Both the position numbers and the translations under genes were made by a program. 64,000 nucleotides of DNA from Pseudomonas khavaziana. Lineage in GTDB: Bacteria; Pseudomonadota; Gammaproteobacteria; Pseudomonadales; Pseudomonadaceae. The DNA lies in NCBI RefSeq assembly GCF_019145205.1, contig NZ_JAHSTT010000005.1, forward strand, positions 186,001-250,000, read 5' to 3'. Position 1 is the first letter of the stretch; each line of letters opens with the position of its first letter. The notes beneath the pieces are model-generated. The model worked only from the letters and a program-made list of their open reading frames with translations, had not been told where the DNA came from and did no database searches. Below are positions 11,932-22,300 of this stretch, one piece after another.

Positions 11932-11950
11932 GTCCAGCTTCCCGATGCAG

Positions 11951-11978
11951 AAAAAAGCAGCCTACGGGCTGCTTTTTT
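11951..11978 (+). terminator. Intrinsic terminator after rplS
   Basis: Perfect 12-bp stem (AAAAAAGCAGCC and its complement) with a TACG loop and a run of six Ts; ends the ribosomal operon 20 bases after its last stop. Confidence 0.92.
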
Positions 11979-12013
11979 GTGCCTGAAATTTGTCTATCTG
12001 CCGGTATTTGTCC

Positions 12014-12427
12014 ATGACCACCCGCCTCGAAGAAATCCAGCGCCGCACCGACCTGTCCGTTACCCACGTGACCAAGGCCGTGTTCCCGCCCACCACCAAC
12101 CACCACAACACCCTGTTCGGCGGCACCGCCCTGGCGTGGATGGACGAAGTGTCGTTCATCACTGCCACGCGTTTCTGCCGCTTGCCTTTGGTGACGGTGT
12201 CCACCGACCGTATCGACTTTAATCACGCAATTCCGGCCGGCTCCATCGTTGAGCTGATCGGTCGGGTGATCAAGGTCGGCAACACCAGCCTCAAGGTCGA
12301 AGTAGAAGTGTTTGTCGAGAGCATGAGTGTCGATGGCCGTGAAAAGGCGATCCAGGGCGTATTCAGCTTTGTCGCAATTGACGCGGACAAACGCCCTGTA
12401 CCGGTATTGCCTGGGTTTGCCGACTGA
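12014..12427 (+). CDS. Acyl-CoA thioesterase (YciA-like hotdog fold)
   Basis: 137 residues. Single hotdog domain with the PxxTNHHNTLFGGTALAWMDE active-site helix and the FNHAIPAGSIVEL strand of YciA/acyl-CoA hydrolases, which cleave medium- and long-chain acyl-CoAs. The ATG at 12014 is chosen. A TTG eight codons upstream also keeps the frame, and neither has a clear ribosome site. It lies between the rplS terminator and the convergent antiporter, so it probably has its own weak promoter. Confidence 0.82.
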   Translation: MTTRLEEIQRRTDLSVTHVTKAVFPPTTNHHNTLFGGTALAWMDEVSFITATRFCRLPLVTVSTDRIDFNHAIPAGSIVELIGRVIKVGNTSLKVEVEVFVESMSVDGREKAIQGVFSFVAIDADKRPVPVLPGFAD

Positions 12428-14236
12428 TTACGTGGCAGTACTGTTCTCTGGCTGAACCACGGCCAGCAAGGTCCAGCCGGCCACAGGTTTCAAGCTGCTC
12501 TGGGGCGTGACCACATGCACCCAGCCGCCGGTGTCGCGGGCAAACAACAGGGTGGCGCGCTCTCCATGCAGCGTCTGGTACTGCTCCCAGCCAAAGCCGT
12601 CGGTGAGATTGGTGCTATACAACTCGGCACCCTGACCCAGCAGGCTGGCCAGCTTGGCGTAGCTCAAGGGTTGGCTGCCCAGCAGGTGGCCGCGGTGTTC
12701 GTGGCTGGCCTTGTGTTTATCGGTGCGACGGCTTTCCTGGTTGCTGGCCAGGACGAACAGGCGATGGCCGAAGTCATGGCGAAAACGCATGGTGGCCAAG
12801 GCATTCAGTTCGCCGGAAGGCGAGAGCGCGAGCAGATGCCCCAGGCCGACCAGGTCCAGATGGGATTCGGCATGCTGGGAAGCCGGGTTACCGAAATAAG
12901 TGGGCAGCCCCTCCATGCGACTGGCGCGGATATTTTCCCAGCTGGAATCCGTCAGCAATACCCGGCTGCCCAATTGCTGCAACGCCTTGCCGAGTGCCCG
13001 CGCCGGGCCGTTCGCGCCGACAATCAGGAAACCGCTGGGCGCAGGCTCGGCGACTTTCAGCAGGCGCGCCAAGGGGCGTGCCGTGGCGCTTTGCAGCACC
13101 ACGGTGCCGATGATCACCGCGAAGGTCAGCGGCACCAGCAATAACGCGCCTTGATGACCTGCCTCGTCCAGGCGAATCGCAAAGATCGCCGACACCGCCG
13201 CCGCCACAATGCCCCGTGGCGCGATCCAGGCCAGCAGCGCGCGCTCGCGCCAGTTCAGCCCGGAGCCAAAGGTTGAAAGCGCCACGTTCAACGGGCGCGC
13301 AATAAACTGGATGATCAGCAGCAAGATCAATACGAATGGGCCCAGTGCGATCAAGGCATTCAAGTCCAGGCGCGCCGCCAGCAGGATGAACAGCCCGGAA
13401 ATCAGCAACACACTGAGGTTTTCCTTGAAATGCAGGATGTGCCTGACATCCACGCCCTTCATATTGGCCATCCACATGCCCATCAGCGTGACCGCCAGCA
13501 GGCCGGATTCATGCATCACCTGGTTGGCGGCGATGAAAATGCCCAGCACGCCGGCCAACGTCGCCAGGTTATGCAGGTATTCCGGCAACCACTGCCGGCG
13601 CATGATCTGCCCCAGTACCCAGCCGCCGGCAATCCCGAACAGGCTGCCGCACAGGATCACACCGCCGAAGGTCAGCAGGCTATGGCTCAAGCCGTCGCCC
13701 GCAGCCCGGGCAATGATGAAGCTGTAGACCACTACTGCCAGCAGCGCGCCAATCGGGTCGATGACGATGCCCTCCCAGCGCAGGATGTTGGCAATGGAGG
13801 CCTTGGGGCGTACGACGCGCAGCATGGGCACGATCACGGTCGGGCCGGTCACCAGGGTCAGGGTGCCGAACAGCAGGGCGAGCATCCAGTCAAACCCCAG
13901 CAGCCAGTGGGTGGCCAGGGTAATCACTGCCCAGGTCGACAGGGCGCCGACCGTGACCAGGCGATGTACCACGCTGCCGATCTCCTTCCACTCCGAAAGG
14001 TGCAGGGTGAGGCTGCCTTCGAACAGGATCAGCGCCACGGCCAGGGATACCAATGGCATCAGCAACGGGCCAAACATCTCCTGGGGGTCGAGCCAGCCGA
14101 GCACTGGCCCCGCCAGGATGCCGGTTAATAACAGGAAGAGAATCGCCGGCAACTTCAAGCGCCAGGCCAGCCATTGGCAGGCCAGTGCCGCCACGCCAAT
14201 GCCACCGAAGGCCAGCAGAATCTGTTGTTCGTTCAT
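12428..14236 (-). CDS. CPA1-type Na+/H+ antiporter with C-terminal nucleotide-binding-like domain
   Basis: 602 residues. A 12-13 helix sodium/proton exchanger domain (1 to about 390) is followed by a soluble TrkA-N/RCK-like domain (about 400-590, FLIVGANGPARALGKALQQLG), which probably tunes transport. Ion selectivity (Na+ or K+) is not readable. The stop abuts the convergent thioesterase stop with no gap. Transcribed away from xerD. Confidence 0.88.
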   Translation of the reverse strand: MNEQQILLAFGGIGVAALACQWLAWRLKLPAILFLLLTGILAGPVLGWLDPQEMFGPLLMPLVSLAVALILFEGSLTLHLSEWKEIGSVVHRLVTVGALSTWAVITLATHWLLGFDWMLALLFGTLTLVTGPTVIVPMLRVVRPKASIANILRWEGIVIDPIGALLAVVVYSFIIARAAGDGLSHSLLTFGGVILCGSLFGIAGGWVLGQIMRRQWLPEYLHNLATLAGVLGIFIAANQVMHESGLLAVTLMGMWMANMKGVDVRHILHFKENLSVLLISGLFILLAARLDLNALIALGPFVLILLLIIQFIARPLNVALSTFGSGLNWRERALLAWIAPRGIVAAAVSAIFAIRLDEAGHQGALLLVPLTFAVIIGTVVLQSATARPLARLLKVAEPAPSGFLIVGANGPARALGKALQQLGSRVLLTDSSWENIRASRMEGLPTYFGNPASQHAESHLDLVGLGHLLALSPSGELNALATMRFRHDFGHRLFVLASNQESRRTDKHKASHEHRGHLLGSQPLSYAKLASLLGQGAELYSTNLTDGFGWEQYQTLHGERATLLFARDTGGWVHVVTPQSSLKPVAGWTLLAVVQPENSTAT

Positions 14237-14343
14237 CGAAGCTTCCTGTTCCTTGAAGTAGCGGGCTATGAAAGACTAGCGACCCTTGTCACAGTTCACT
14301 AAATAATTTGCGCAAAGCCCCGTGCTGCGTCGCTTGAGAGCCC

Positions 14344-15240
14344 ATGCCCGCCATCGACCACCCTTTGATCGACCGCTTCCTCGACGCCCTCTGGCTGGAA
14401 AAAGGCCTGTCGGACAACACGCGCCAGGCCTATCGCAGCGACCTGGCCCTGTTCAACGGTTGGCTGCAGGAGAAAAACCTTGAGCTGATCAATGCCGGGC
14501 GCGAGCTGATCCTCGATCACTTGGCCTGGCGCCTGGAGCAGAACTACAAGCCGCGCTCCACCGCACGATTCCTCTCTGGCGTGCGTGGCTTTTATCGCCA
14601 CCTGCTGCGGGAAAAGCTCATCGCCGTCGATCCGACCCTGCAAATCGACATGCCGCAACTCGGTAGGCCGTTACCCAAATCCCTGTCGGAAGCCGACGTG
14701 GATGCTTTGCTCGCCGCCCCGGACCTGAGCGAAGCCATTGGCCAACGCGACCGCGCCATGCTGGAAGTGTTGTACGCCTGCGGCCTGCGTGTGACCGAAC
14801 TGATCAGCCTGACCCTGGAGCAGGTCAACCTGCGCCAGGGCGTGCTGCGGGTGATGGGCAAGGGCAGCAAGGAGCGGCTGGTGCCCATGGGCGAGGAGGC
14901 GATTGTGTGGGTCGAGCGCTACATGCGCGATGCGCGCCACGAGCTGCTCGGCGGGCGCCCCAGCGATGTGCTGTTTCCCAGCCTGCGCGGCGAGCAGATG
15001 ACGCGCCAGACCTTCTGGCACCGCATCAAGCATCAGGCCAAAGTGGCCGGGATCGGCAAGGCCCTGTCGCCCCACACCTTGCGCCATGCGTTCGCCACCC
15101 ATTTGCTCAACCACGGCGCCGATTTGCGTGTGGTTCAAATGCTGCTCGGTCACAGCGACTTATCCACCACGCAGATCTACACCCATGTGGCCCGCGCACG
15201 TTTGCAGGACATGCACGCCAAGCATCACCCAAGGGGATAA
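14344..15240 (+). CDS. xerD: Site-specific tyrosine recombinase XerD
   Basis: 298 residues, the XerD length. Resolves chromosome dimers at dif together with XerC and FtsK. SAM-like core-binding domain (about 5-90) and catalytic domain with the full set R149, K173, H244, R247, H270 and nucleophile Y279, at the E. coli XerD spacing. Followed by dsbC, hom and thrC as in other pseudomonads, so it is the housekeeping enzyme and not a phage integrase. Confidence 0.97.
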   Translation: MPAIDHPLIDRFLDALWLEKGLSDNTRQAYRSDLALFNGWLQEKNLELINAGRELILDHLAWRLEQNYKPRSTARFLSGVRGFYRHLLREKLIAVDPTLQIDMPQLGRPLPKSLSEADVDALLAAPDLSEAIGQRDRAMLEVLYACGLRVTELISLTLEQVNLRQGVLRVMGKGSKERLVPMGEEAIVWVERYMRDARHELLGGRPSDVLFPSLRGEQMTRQTFWHRIKHQAKVAGIGKALSPHTLRHAFATHLLNHGADLRVVQMLLGHSDLSTTQIYTHVARARLQDMHAKHHPRG

Positions 15241-15388
15241 AACTGTCAGAAACGGCCCAATTTACCTGCCGCAGTCTGCCCCCCGGCCCAACTGTGGTAG
15301 GCTTTGCCGGTTCGCAAAGGGGACGACCCGAGTTGGGTTCCAGATCGATATTCTGCTCCCGTCCCTGCCTCTGCCTTCAGGAGTTCCC

Positions 15389-16120
15389 ATGCGCTTGACC
15401 CAGATTATTGCCGCCGCAGCCATTGCGTTGGTTTCCACCTTTGCTGTCGCCGATGATGCGGCCGAGCAGACCATTCGCAAGAGCCTGGCCAACCTGGCGC
15501 TCGACACCCCGATCGAAAGCATCAGCGCCAGCCCCATGGCCGGCCTGTATGAAGTCAAGCTCAAGGGCAGCCGTGTGCTGTACGCCAGTGCCGATGGCCA
15601 GTACATCGTCCAGGGCTACCTGTTCCAGCTCAAGGACGGCAAGCCGGTCAACCTGACCGAGAAGGCCGAGCGCCTGGGCGTGTCCAAGCTGATCAACGGT
15701 ATCCCGGTGGCTGAAACCGTGGTGTACCCGGCCATCGGCGAGACCAAGACCCACATCACCGTGTTCACCGACACCACCTGCCCGTACTGCCACAAGCTGC
15801 ACGCCGAAGTGCCTGCGTTGAACAAGCTGGGAGTGGAAGTGCGCTACGTAGCGTTCCCGCGCCAGGGCCTGGGTTCGCCGGGTGACGAGCAGTTGCAGGC
15901 CGTATGGTGCTCGGCCGACAAGAAGGCGGCCATGGACAAGATGGTCGACGGCAAGGAAATCAAGGCAGCCAAATGCGCCAATCCGGTTTCCAAGCAGTTC
16001 GCCCTCGGCCAGTCCATTGGTGTGAATGGTACACCGGCCATCGTTTTGGCCGACGGCCAGGTGATTCCGGGCTACCAGCCGGCGCCGCAAGTTGCCAAAC
16101 TGGCACTGGGTGCCAAGTAA
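15389..16120 (+). CDS. dsbC: Thiol:disulfide isomerase DsbC
   Basis: 243 residues. Periplasmic dimeric isomerase that reshuffles wrong disulfides and is kept reduced by DsbD. Signal peptide (1 to about 21, ending FAVADD), N-terminal dimerisation domain, and thioredoxin fold with the CPYC active site near residue 132 and the cis-Pro loop NGTPAI. The start at 15389 gives a proper signal peptide with CAGGAG upstream; the frame is open further upstream but overlaps xerD. Confidence 0.96.
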   Translation: MRLTQIIAAAAIALVSTFAVADDAAEQTIRKSLANLALDTPIESISASPMAGLYEVKLKGSRVLYASADGQYIVQGYLFQLKDGKPVNLTEKAERLGVSKLINGIPVAETVVYPAIGETKTHITVFTDTTCPYCHKLHAEVPALNKLGVEVRYVAFPRQGLGSPGDEQLQAVWCSADKKAAMDKMVDGKEIKAAKCANPVSKQFALGQSIGVNGTPAIVLADGQVIPGYQPAPQVAKLALGAK

Positions 16121-16147
16121 GCATTAATCGTCGAGCCTTTGACGATC

Positions 16148-16230
16148 ATGACCCGGCGAACCGTCGACGGGTCATTAATTGAGAGCCGCAGTTGTGCGGC
16201 TGTTTTCACGGCCGACCTTGAGTCGGCCGT
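16148..16230 (+). promoter_or_regulatory. Three consecutive hairpins in the dsbC-hom spacer
   Basis: Perfect stems of 8 bp (16148-16155/16168-16175), 7 bp (16184-16190/16195-16201, followed by GTTTT) and 9 bp (16208-16216/16222-16230, loop CTTGA). The second looks like a weak terminator for dsbC. The third ends only 18 bases before the hom start and could affect its translation or be a second terminator. Confidence 0.5.
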
Positions 16231-16248
16231 TTCATGGGGAGTTCTTCA

Positions 16249-17553
16249 GTGAAACCGGTCAAAGTAGGCATCTGTGGGTTAGGGACCGTCGGTGGCGGTA
16301 CCTTCAACGTACTTCAGCGTAACGCTGAAGAAATTTCCCGCCGTGCAGGGCGTGGGATTGAAGTGGCGCAAATTGCCACGCGTTCGCCAAAGCCTCAGTA
16401 CGAAACGACCGGTATTGCTATTACCAACGATGTCTTCGCCGTAGCCACCAACCCTGAAATCGATATCGTCATCGAACTGGTGGGCGGCTATACCGTGGCC
16501 CGCGAGCTGGTGCTCAAGGCCATCGAGAACGGCAAGCACGTGGTCACCGCCAACAAGGCGCTGATCGCCGTGCATGGCAACGAGATCTTCGCCAAGGCCC
16601 GTGAAAAAGGCGTGATTGTCGCGTTCGAAGCCGCGGTGGCCGGTGGTATCCCGGTGATCAAGGCGATCCGTGAAGGCCTGTCTGCCAACCGTATCAACTG
16701 GGTGGCCGGCATCATCAACGGCACCGGCAACTTCATCCTCACCGAAATGCGCGAGAAGGGCCGTACCTTCGAAGACGTACTGGCCGAAGCCCAGGCTCTG
16801 GGTTACGCCGAAGCCGACCCGACGTTCGACGTGGAAGGCATAGATGCTGCGCACAAGCTGACCATCCTGGCCTCCATCGCCTTTGGTATCCCGCTGCAGT
16901 TCGACAAGGCCTACACCGAAGGCATCACCAAGCTGACCACTGCCGACGTGAACTACGCCGAAGCCCTGGGCTACCGCATCAAGCATCTGGGCGTGGCGCG
17001 CAGTACCCCGGCAGGCATCGAGTTGCGTGTGCACCCGACGCTGATCCCGGCCGACCGCCTGATCGCCAACGTCAATGGTGTGATGAATGCGGTGATGGTC
17101 AATGGCGACGCCGCCGGTTCCACCCTGTTCTACGGCGCCGGCGCCGGCATGGAGCCGACCGCCTCGTCGGTGATCGCCGACCTGGTGGACGTGGTCCGCG
17201 CTATGACCAGCGACCCGGAAAACCGCGTACCGCACCTGGCCTTCCAGCCGGACTCGCTGTCGGCCCATCCGATTTTGCCGATCGAAGCCTGCGAAAGCGC
17301 CTACTACCTGCGCATCCAGGCCCAGGATCATCCCGGCGTGCTGGCCCAGGTGGCGAGCATCCTGTCGGAGCGCGGCATCAATATCGAGTCGATCATGCAG
17401 AAGGAAGTCGAGGAGCAAAACGGCCAGGTGCCGATGATCCTGCTGACCCACCGCGTGCTCGAGCAGCATATCAACGATGCCATCCACGCCCTGGAAGCCC
17501 TGCAAGGTGTGGTTGGCCCGGTGGTGCGTATTCGCGTCGAACACCTGAACTAA
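16249..17553 (+). CDS. hom: Homoserine dehydrogenase
   Basis: 434 residues. Reduces aspartate semialdehyde to homoserine, the branch point to Thr and Met. NAD(P)-binding start KVGICGLGTVGGGTF, catalytic domain with GIINGTGNFIL and EADPTFDVEGIDAAHKL, and a C-terminal ACT domain (about 350-430) for threonine feedback. GTG at 16249 is chosen because GGGGAG lies seven bases upstream and the length equals the family; ATG at 16234 lies within the spacer and overlaps that site. Confidence 0.96.
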   Translation: MKPVKVGICGLGTVGGGTFNVLQRNAEEISRRAGRGIEVAQIATRSPKPQYETTGIAITNDVFAVATNPEIDIVIELVGGYTVARELVLKAIENGKHVVTANKALIAVHGNEIFAKAREKGVIVAFEAAVAGGIPVIKAIREGLSANRINWVAGIINGTGNFILTEMREKGRTFEDVLAEAQALGYAEADPTFDVEGIDAAHKLTILASIAFGIPLQFDKAYTEGITKLTTADVNYAEALGYRIKHLGVARSTPAGIELRVHPTLIPADRLIANVNGVMNAVMVNGDAAGSTLFYGAGAGMEPTASSVIADLVDVVRAMTSDPENRVPHLAFQPDSLSAHPILPIEACESAYYLRIQAQDHPGVLAQVASILSERGINIESIMQKEVEEQNGQVPMILLTHRVLEQHINDAIHALEALQGVVGPVVRIRVEHLN

Positions 17554-17619
17554 CCGATTGTTCCAGGGGCCCCGACTGTTTGGCGGCCTCTGTTCGAGAA
17601 TGTTTTAGAGGAGCCAGTC

Positions 17620-19029
17620 ATGCGTTACATCAGCACCCGCGGCCAGGCACCGGCCCTGAATTTCGAAGACGTCCTGCTGGCAGGCCTTGCCACCGACGGC
17701 GGCCTGTACGTGCCGGAAAACCTGCCGCGCTTCACCCAGGAAGAAATCGCTTCCTGGGCCGGCCTGCCGTACCACGAGTTGGCGTTCCGGGTGATGCGCC
17801 CGTTCGTCACCGGCAGCATCCCGGATGCGGATTTCAAGAAAATCCTGGAAGAGACCTACGGCGTGTTTTCCCACAACGCCATCGCACCCCTGCGCCAGCT
17901 GAACGGCAACGAGTGGGTGCTGGAACTGTTCCACGGCCCGACCCTGGCGTTCAAGGACTTCGCCCTGCAATTGCTGGGGCGTTTGCTCGATTATGTGCTG
18001 GAGAAGCGCGGCGAACGCGTGGTGATCATCGGCGCCACTTCCGGTGATACCGGCTCGGCGGCCATCGAAGGGTGCAAGCACTGCGAAAACGTCGACATCT
18101 TCATCCTGCACCCGCACAAGCGCGTGTCGGAAGTGCAGCGCCGGCAGATGACCACCATCTTCGGCGAGAACATCCACAATATCGCCATCGAAGGCAACTT
18201 CGATGACTGCCAGGAAATGGTCAAGAACAGCTTCGCTGACCAGAGCTTCCTCAAGGGCACACGCCTGGTGGCGGTGAACTCGATCAATTGGGCGCGGATC
18301 ATGGCCCAGATCGTCTACTACTTCCATGCCTCCCTGCAGTTGGGCGGCCCGGCGCGTTCGGTGTCGTTCTCGGTACCCACCGGCAACTTCGGCGACATCT
18401 TCGCCGGTTACCTGGCACGCAACATGGGCCTGCCGATCAACCAGCTGATCGTTGCCACCAACCGCAATGACATCCTGCACCGCTTTATGAGCGGCAACCA
18501 GTACGTCAAGGAAACCCTGCACGCCACGCTGTCGCCGTCGATGGACATCATGGTGTCGTCGAACTTCGAACGCCTGCTGTTCGACATGCACGGCCGCAAT
18601 GGCGCGGCGCTGGCCGAGCTGATGAGCAGCTTCAAGCAAGGTGGCGGTTTCAGCGTCGAGCAAGAACGCTGGACCGAAACCCGCAAGCTGTTCGACTCCC
18701 TGGCCGTGGACGATGCGCAGACCTGCGAAACCATTGCCGAGGTCTATGCCCAGACCGGCGAAGTGCTCGACCCGCACACGGCCATCGGTGTGAAGGCCGC
18801 CCGCGAATGCCGCCGCAGCCTGGACATCCCGATGGTGATCCTTGGTACCGCCCACCCGGTGAAATTCCCCGAAGCGGTGGAGAAGGCCGGTGTGGGCAAG
18901 GCCTTGGAATTACCGGAGCATTTGGTCGACCTGTTCGAGCGTGAAGAGCGCTGCACCGTGCTGGCTAACGACCTGAAGGCAGTGCAGGCGTTTGTCAGCC
19001 TGCACGGTAATCGCGGCAAGCCGCTCTGA
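17620..19029 (+). CDS. thrC: Threonine synthase
   Basis: 469 residues. PLP enzyme converting O-phosphohomoserine to threonine. Begins MRYISTRGQAPALNFEDVLL; the PLP lysine lies in GPTLAFKDFALQ (about residue 110) and the phosphate loop in GATSGDTGSAAIEG. Length and motifs are those of the longer gamma-proteobacterial type. 66 bases after hom, likely in the same transcript, with GAGGAG before the ATG. Confidence 0.97.
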   Translation: MRYISTRGQAPALNFEDVLLAGLATDGGLYVPENLPRFTQEEIASWAGLPYHELAFRVMRPFVTGSIPDADFKKILEETYGVFSHNAIAPLRQLNGNEWVLELFHGPTLAFKDFALQLLGRLLDYVLEKRGERVVIIGATSGDTGSAAIEGCKHCENVDIFILHPHKRVSEVQRRQMTTIFGENIHNIAIEGNFDDCQEMVKNSFADQSFLKGTRLVAVNSINWARIMAQIVYYFHASLQLGGPARSVSFSVPTGNFGDIFAGYLARNMGLPINQLIVATNRNDILHRFMSGNQYVKETLHATLSPSMDIMVSSNFERLLFDMHGRNGAALAELMSSFKQGGGFSVEQERWTETRKLFDSLAVDDAQTCETIAEVYAQTGEVLDPHTAIGVKAARECRRSLDIPMVILGTAHPVKFPEAVEKAGVGKALELPEHLVDLFEREERCTVLANDLKAVQAFVSLHGNRGKPL

Positions 19030-19080
19030 TCGATAGTTCGGCCTGAATATTGAGAGGCATCTATCTGATGTTCCTCGATC

Positions 19081-19190
19081 AAAATGTGGGAGGGGCTTGC
19101 CCCCGATAGCAGTGTGTCAGTCAGCCTGTTCGTAACTGACATATCGCAATCGGGGGCAAGTCGAATCGTCGGCCCGCCCCTCCCACATTT
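19081..19190. repeat. Class-B REPIN with a variant long right arm
   Basis: The left arm starts AATGTGGGAGGGGCTTGCCC. The right arm (19149-19187) carries an extra segment (TCGAATCGTCGG) between the two REP halves. The same long variant occurs inside the MITE at 45382-45420, with 34 of 39 positions identical. Confidence 0.8.
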
Positions 19191-19231
19191 GATCCGATTT
19201 CATCCGGCAAGTATCGCTTTTGCAGTCGGCC

Positions 19232-19258
19232 AAGCCCGTCCTCGTGACGGGCTTTTTT
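19232..19258 (+). terminator. Intrinsic terminator after thrC
   Basis: AAGCCCGTC / GACGGGCTT stem with a CTCGT loop and a T run; separates hom-thrC from the hybrid kinase gene. Confidence 0.88.
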
Positions 19259-19308
19259 ATTTTGGCGAGCCATACTTGCCCATTCGCCCAATCAAGGAAA
19301 CCCAATCG

Positions 19309-22300
19309 GTGCAGGTTTTGATCCAATGGACGTTGCGGCTGATGTGCATGCTATGGCTCAACCAGGTGCCCATGACCCTGGCGGCCGTCAGCCTGCCCTT
19401 CAAGCTGGTGCCGGCATTTATCCCCCTTGAGCCGTTGCCCCTGGCGCCCGCCGAGCAGCAATGGCTGGCGACGCACCGAACATTGAAGGTGGGCATTTCC
19501 ATTGATGACTATCAGCCGATTGATATCACCCGCGACCGCAATCGCTACCAGGGCATCAGTGCCGATTACCTGGGCCTGGTCGGTGCTCGGTTGCAGGTGC
19601 CCATGCAGGTGCTGGGTTTTGCCGAGCGGGCCCAGGCGGTTGAGGCGCTGCGCAGTGGGGCCATCGATATCCTGACCAGCGCCAATGGCTATGAGCGTGA
19701 TGTCCCCGGGTTGCAGTTCACCCAGGACTACATGCCCGATCAATCCGTGGTGGTATTGCGTCGTGACGAGTTTCAAGACGACGACCTGGCGGGCAAGAAA
19801 GTGGTGTTGCTCGACGGCTACGCCAATGTGCATAACGTGCAGGCGGCCTATCCCGACAGCCAGATCATGCTTGCACCCAACCTTTACAGCGGCCTGGAAG
19901 CGCTCAAGCAAGGTGACGCCGATGCGTTTATCGGCAATGAAGTGATTGTGCGGGCCTACAAATCGCTGCGGCCCTACCTGGGCTTGCAAATCAAGGAACA
20001 AAGCCGGCTGGCGCCCATTGGCTTTGCCTTCGCCACCCGCCAGGCCGACCCATTGCTGGGGGCAATGATGAACCGCGCTCTAGCGAGCATTGACGAGTCG
20101 GTGCAGCGGGAGATCCTGGGCCGCTGGACGACAGGACTCGGCGTTGGCTTTAGTGGTGAGCGCGTTGAATTGTCGGCCTCGGAGCGTACCTGGCTGTTGC
20201 AGCACCCCCACGTCGTGGTGGTGGCGCAGCAGATGTCGCCTTACATATTCAAGGACAAGGACGGTCATTGGGTGGGCCTGAACATCGACCTGCTGCAGCG
20301 TATTTCGCGCATGACCGGTTTGCAGTTTGTCATCGAAGAAGTGCATTCCACCGCGCAAACCCTGGAATGGCTGGAGACGGGCAGGGCGCAGATGAACACC
20401 ACCCTGGCGGCGAATCAGGAACGCAGGGCGTTGCTCGACTTCAGTCATGGTTTTGGCGGCTCCGGCTGGGTGTTTGTCGAACGCGCCGATGCCGCGCCGC
20501 TGACCGGTTTGAAACAGTTGGAGGGCAAGGTCCTGGCGCTGCCGGCGCGCCATGTGCTGGAGAGTGATATCCGCCGGATGTACCCCCGGATCAAGCTGCG
20601 GCTGGCGGACAATTACGCCCAGGCCCGTGAGCTGGTGCAACGGGGTGAAGCCGCCGCCACTGTGCAGACCGAAGTGGAGGTGCAGAGTTATACCGAGGAT
20701 GGTTTGCGGATCGGCCGCAGTGTCGACGGCAAGTGGTCGTCAAACTGCCTGTCGGTGCGCAAGGATCAACCTGAGCTGTTGAGCATCCTGAACAAGGCCC
20801 TGGAGGCATTACCGGTGGCCGAGTTGAGTGCGTTGCGCCTGCGCTGGATCGGCGCCGTGGCGATTCCGCTGCCGGCCTGGCAGCGGGTGCCGTCATGGGC
20901 TTATTGGACGGTGGCCACGGCGCTGCTGTTTGTGCTGGTGTCGCTGGTGTGGAACAGCCGGCTCAAGCGCCAGATCCGCCAGCGGCTGGAAGCCGAGCAG
21001 CGCCTCAATGACCAATTGGCGTTCAAGCGCGCCTTGCTCGATGGCATGCCCAACCCGCTGTTCGTCCGCGACCTGGCCGGGCGGCTGATGACCTGTAACA
21101 AAAGTTATGAACAGCAACTGGCGACCCGGCTGGAGTTGATCCAGGGCCTGACGCTGATGGAGAGCGGGGTTATGCCCGAGGCCACGGCGGCGCGCCTGCA
21201 CGCAGGCCACATGGAGCAACTGGCCACGCAGCAGCCGTTATTTGTCGACCGGCAGCTGGAGTTCAACGGCGGCAGCATTCATGTCTACCAGTGGACCGTG
21301 CCCTTCTTCGACGCCCAGGGTCGTTTACAGGGGTTATTGGGCGGTTGGATCGATATCAGCGAACGCAAAGACCTGGAGCATCAACTGATGGATGCCCGCC
21401 AGGCCGCCGACGAAGCGAACTACGCCAAAAGTGCGTTTCTCTCCTCCTTGAGCCACGAGATTCGTACACCCATGACCGCCATCATTGGCTTGCTCGAGCT
21501 GGAACAAGAGCGCTGCCTGGCAAGCGGCCAGACGGTGTCTGAAGCGCTGCAGGTGGCTCATCGTTCGGCCCGCGAGTTGATTGCCTTGATGGGCGACAGC
21601 CTGGACCTGGCCAAGATCGAGGCCGGTCACCTGCAACTGGTTCCCCAGACCACCGAGTTGAAGGGCTTTTTTGAAGGCATCCAGCGCCTGTTCGAAGCCA
21701 CGGCACAAAAAAAGGGCCTGCATTTGACCCTGGCATTTGATCCGACCGCCCAGGGCCATTACTGGTTTGACCCGCTGCGCTTGCGCCAGGTTATGCACAA
21801 CCTGCTGGGCAACGCGTTGAAATTTACCGAGCGGGGCGCAGTTCGCCTCAGTGTCAGTTGCCAGTGCGATGAGAACGAAACCGAGTATCTGCACCTGTGC
21901 GTCGAGGACAGCGGCCCGGGGATCAGCGCCGAGCAGCAGCCGCGAGTGTTCAAGCCGTTTACCCAGGTGAGCACGTTGACCCCGGCCGAACATGGCGGCA
22001 CCGGGTTGGGCCTGAGTATCTGCAAGCAGCTGGTGGAGTTGATGGGCGGGCGCATCCACCTCGACAGCGTGGTGGGGGAGGGTACGGTGGTGTGTATTGA
22101 CCTGCGCCTGGATCGGGTCAGCACCGATGATGTACCAGCGACGCCTACCGCAACATTGCCACCCCTGGGGCGCAGCCTCTCGGTGTTGGTGGTCGATGAC
22201 CTGGCGGCCAACCGCCTGGTGCTGGCCCAGCAGTTGCAGTTCCTCGGGCATGAGGTGATTGCCCTGGATTCAGCCGACGCCGCGTTGCAGCGTTGGCGTG

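Noticed and set aside
14344..15240. Tyrosine recombinase as a sign of an integrated element
   Set aside because: All residues and neighbours are those of the housekeeping XerD; no att repeats or phage genes are near it.
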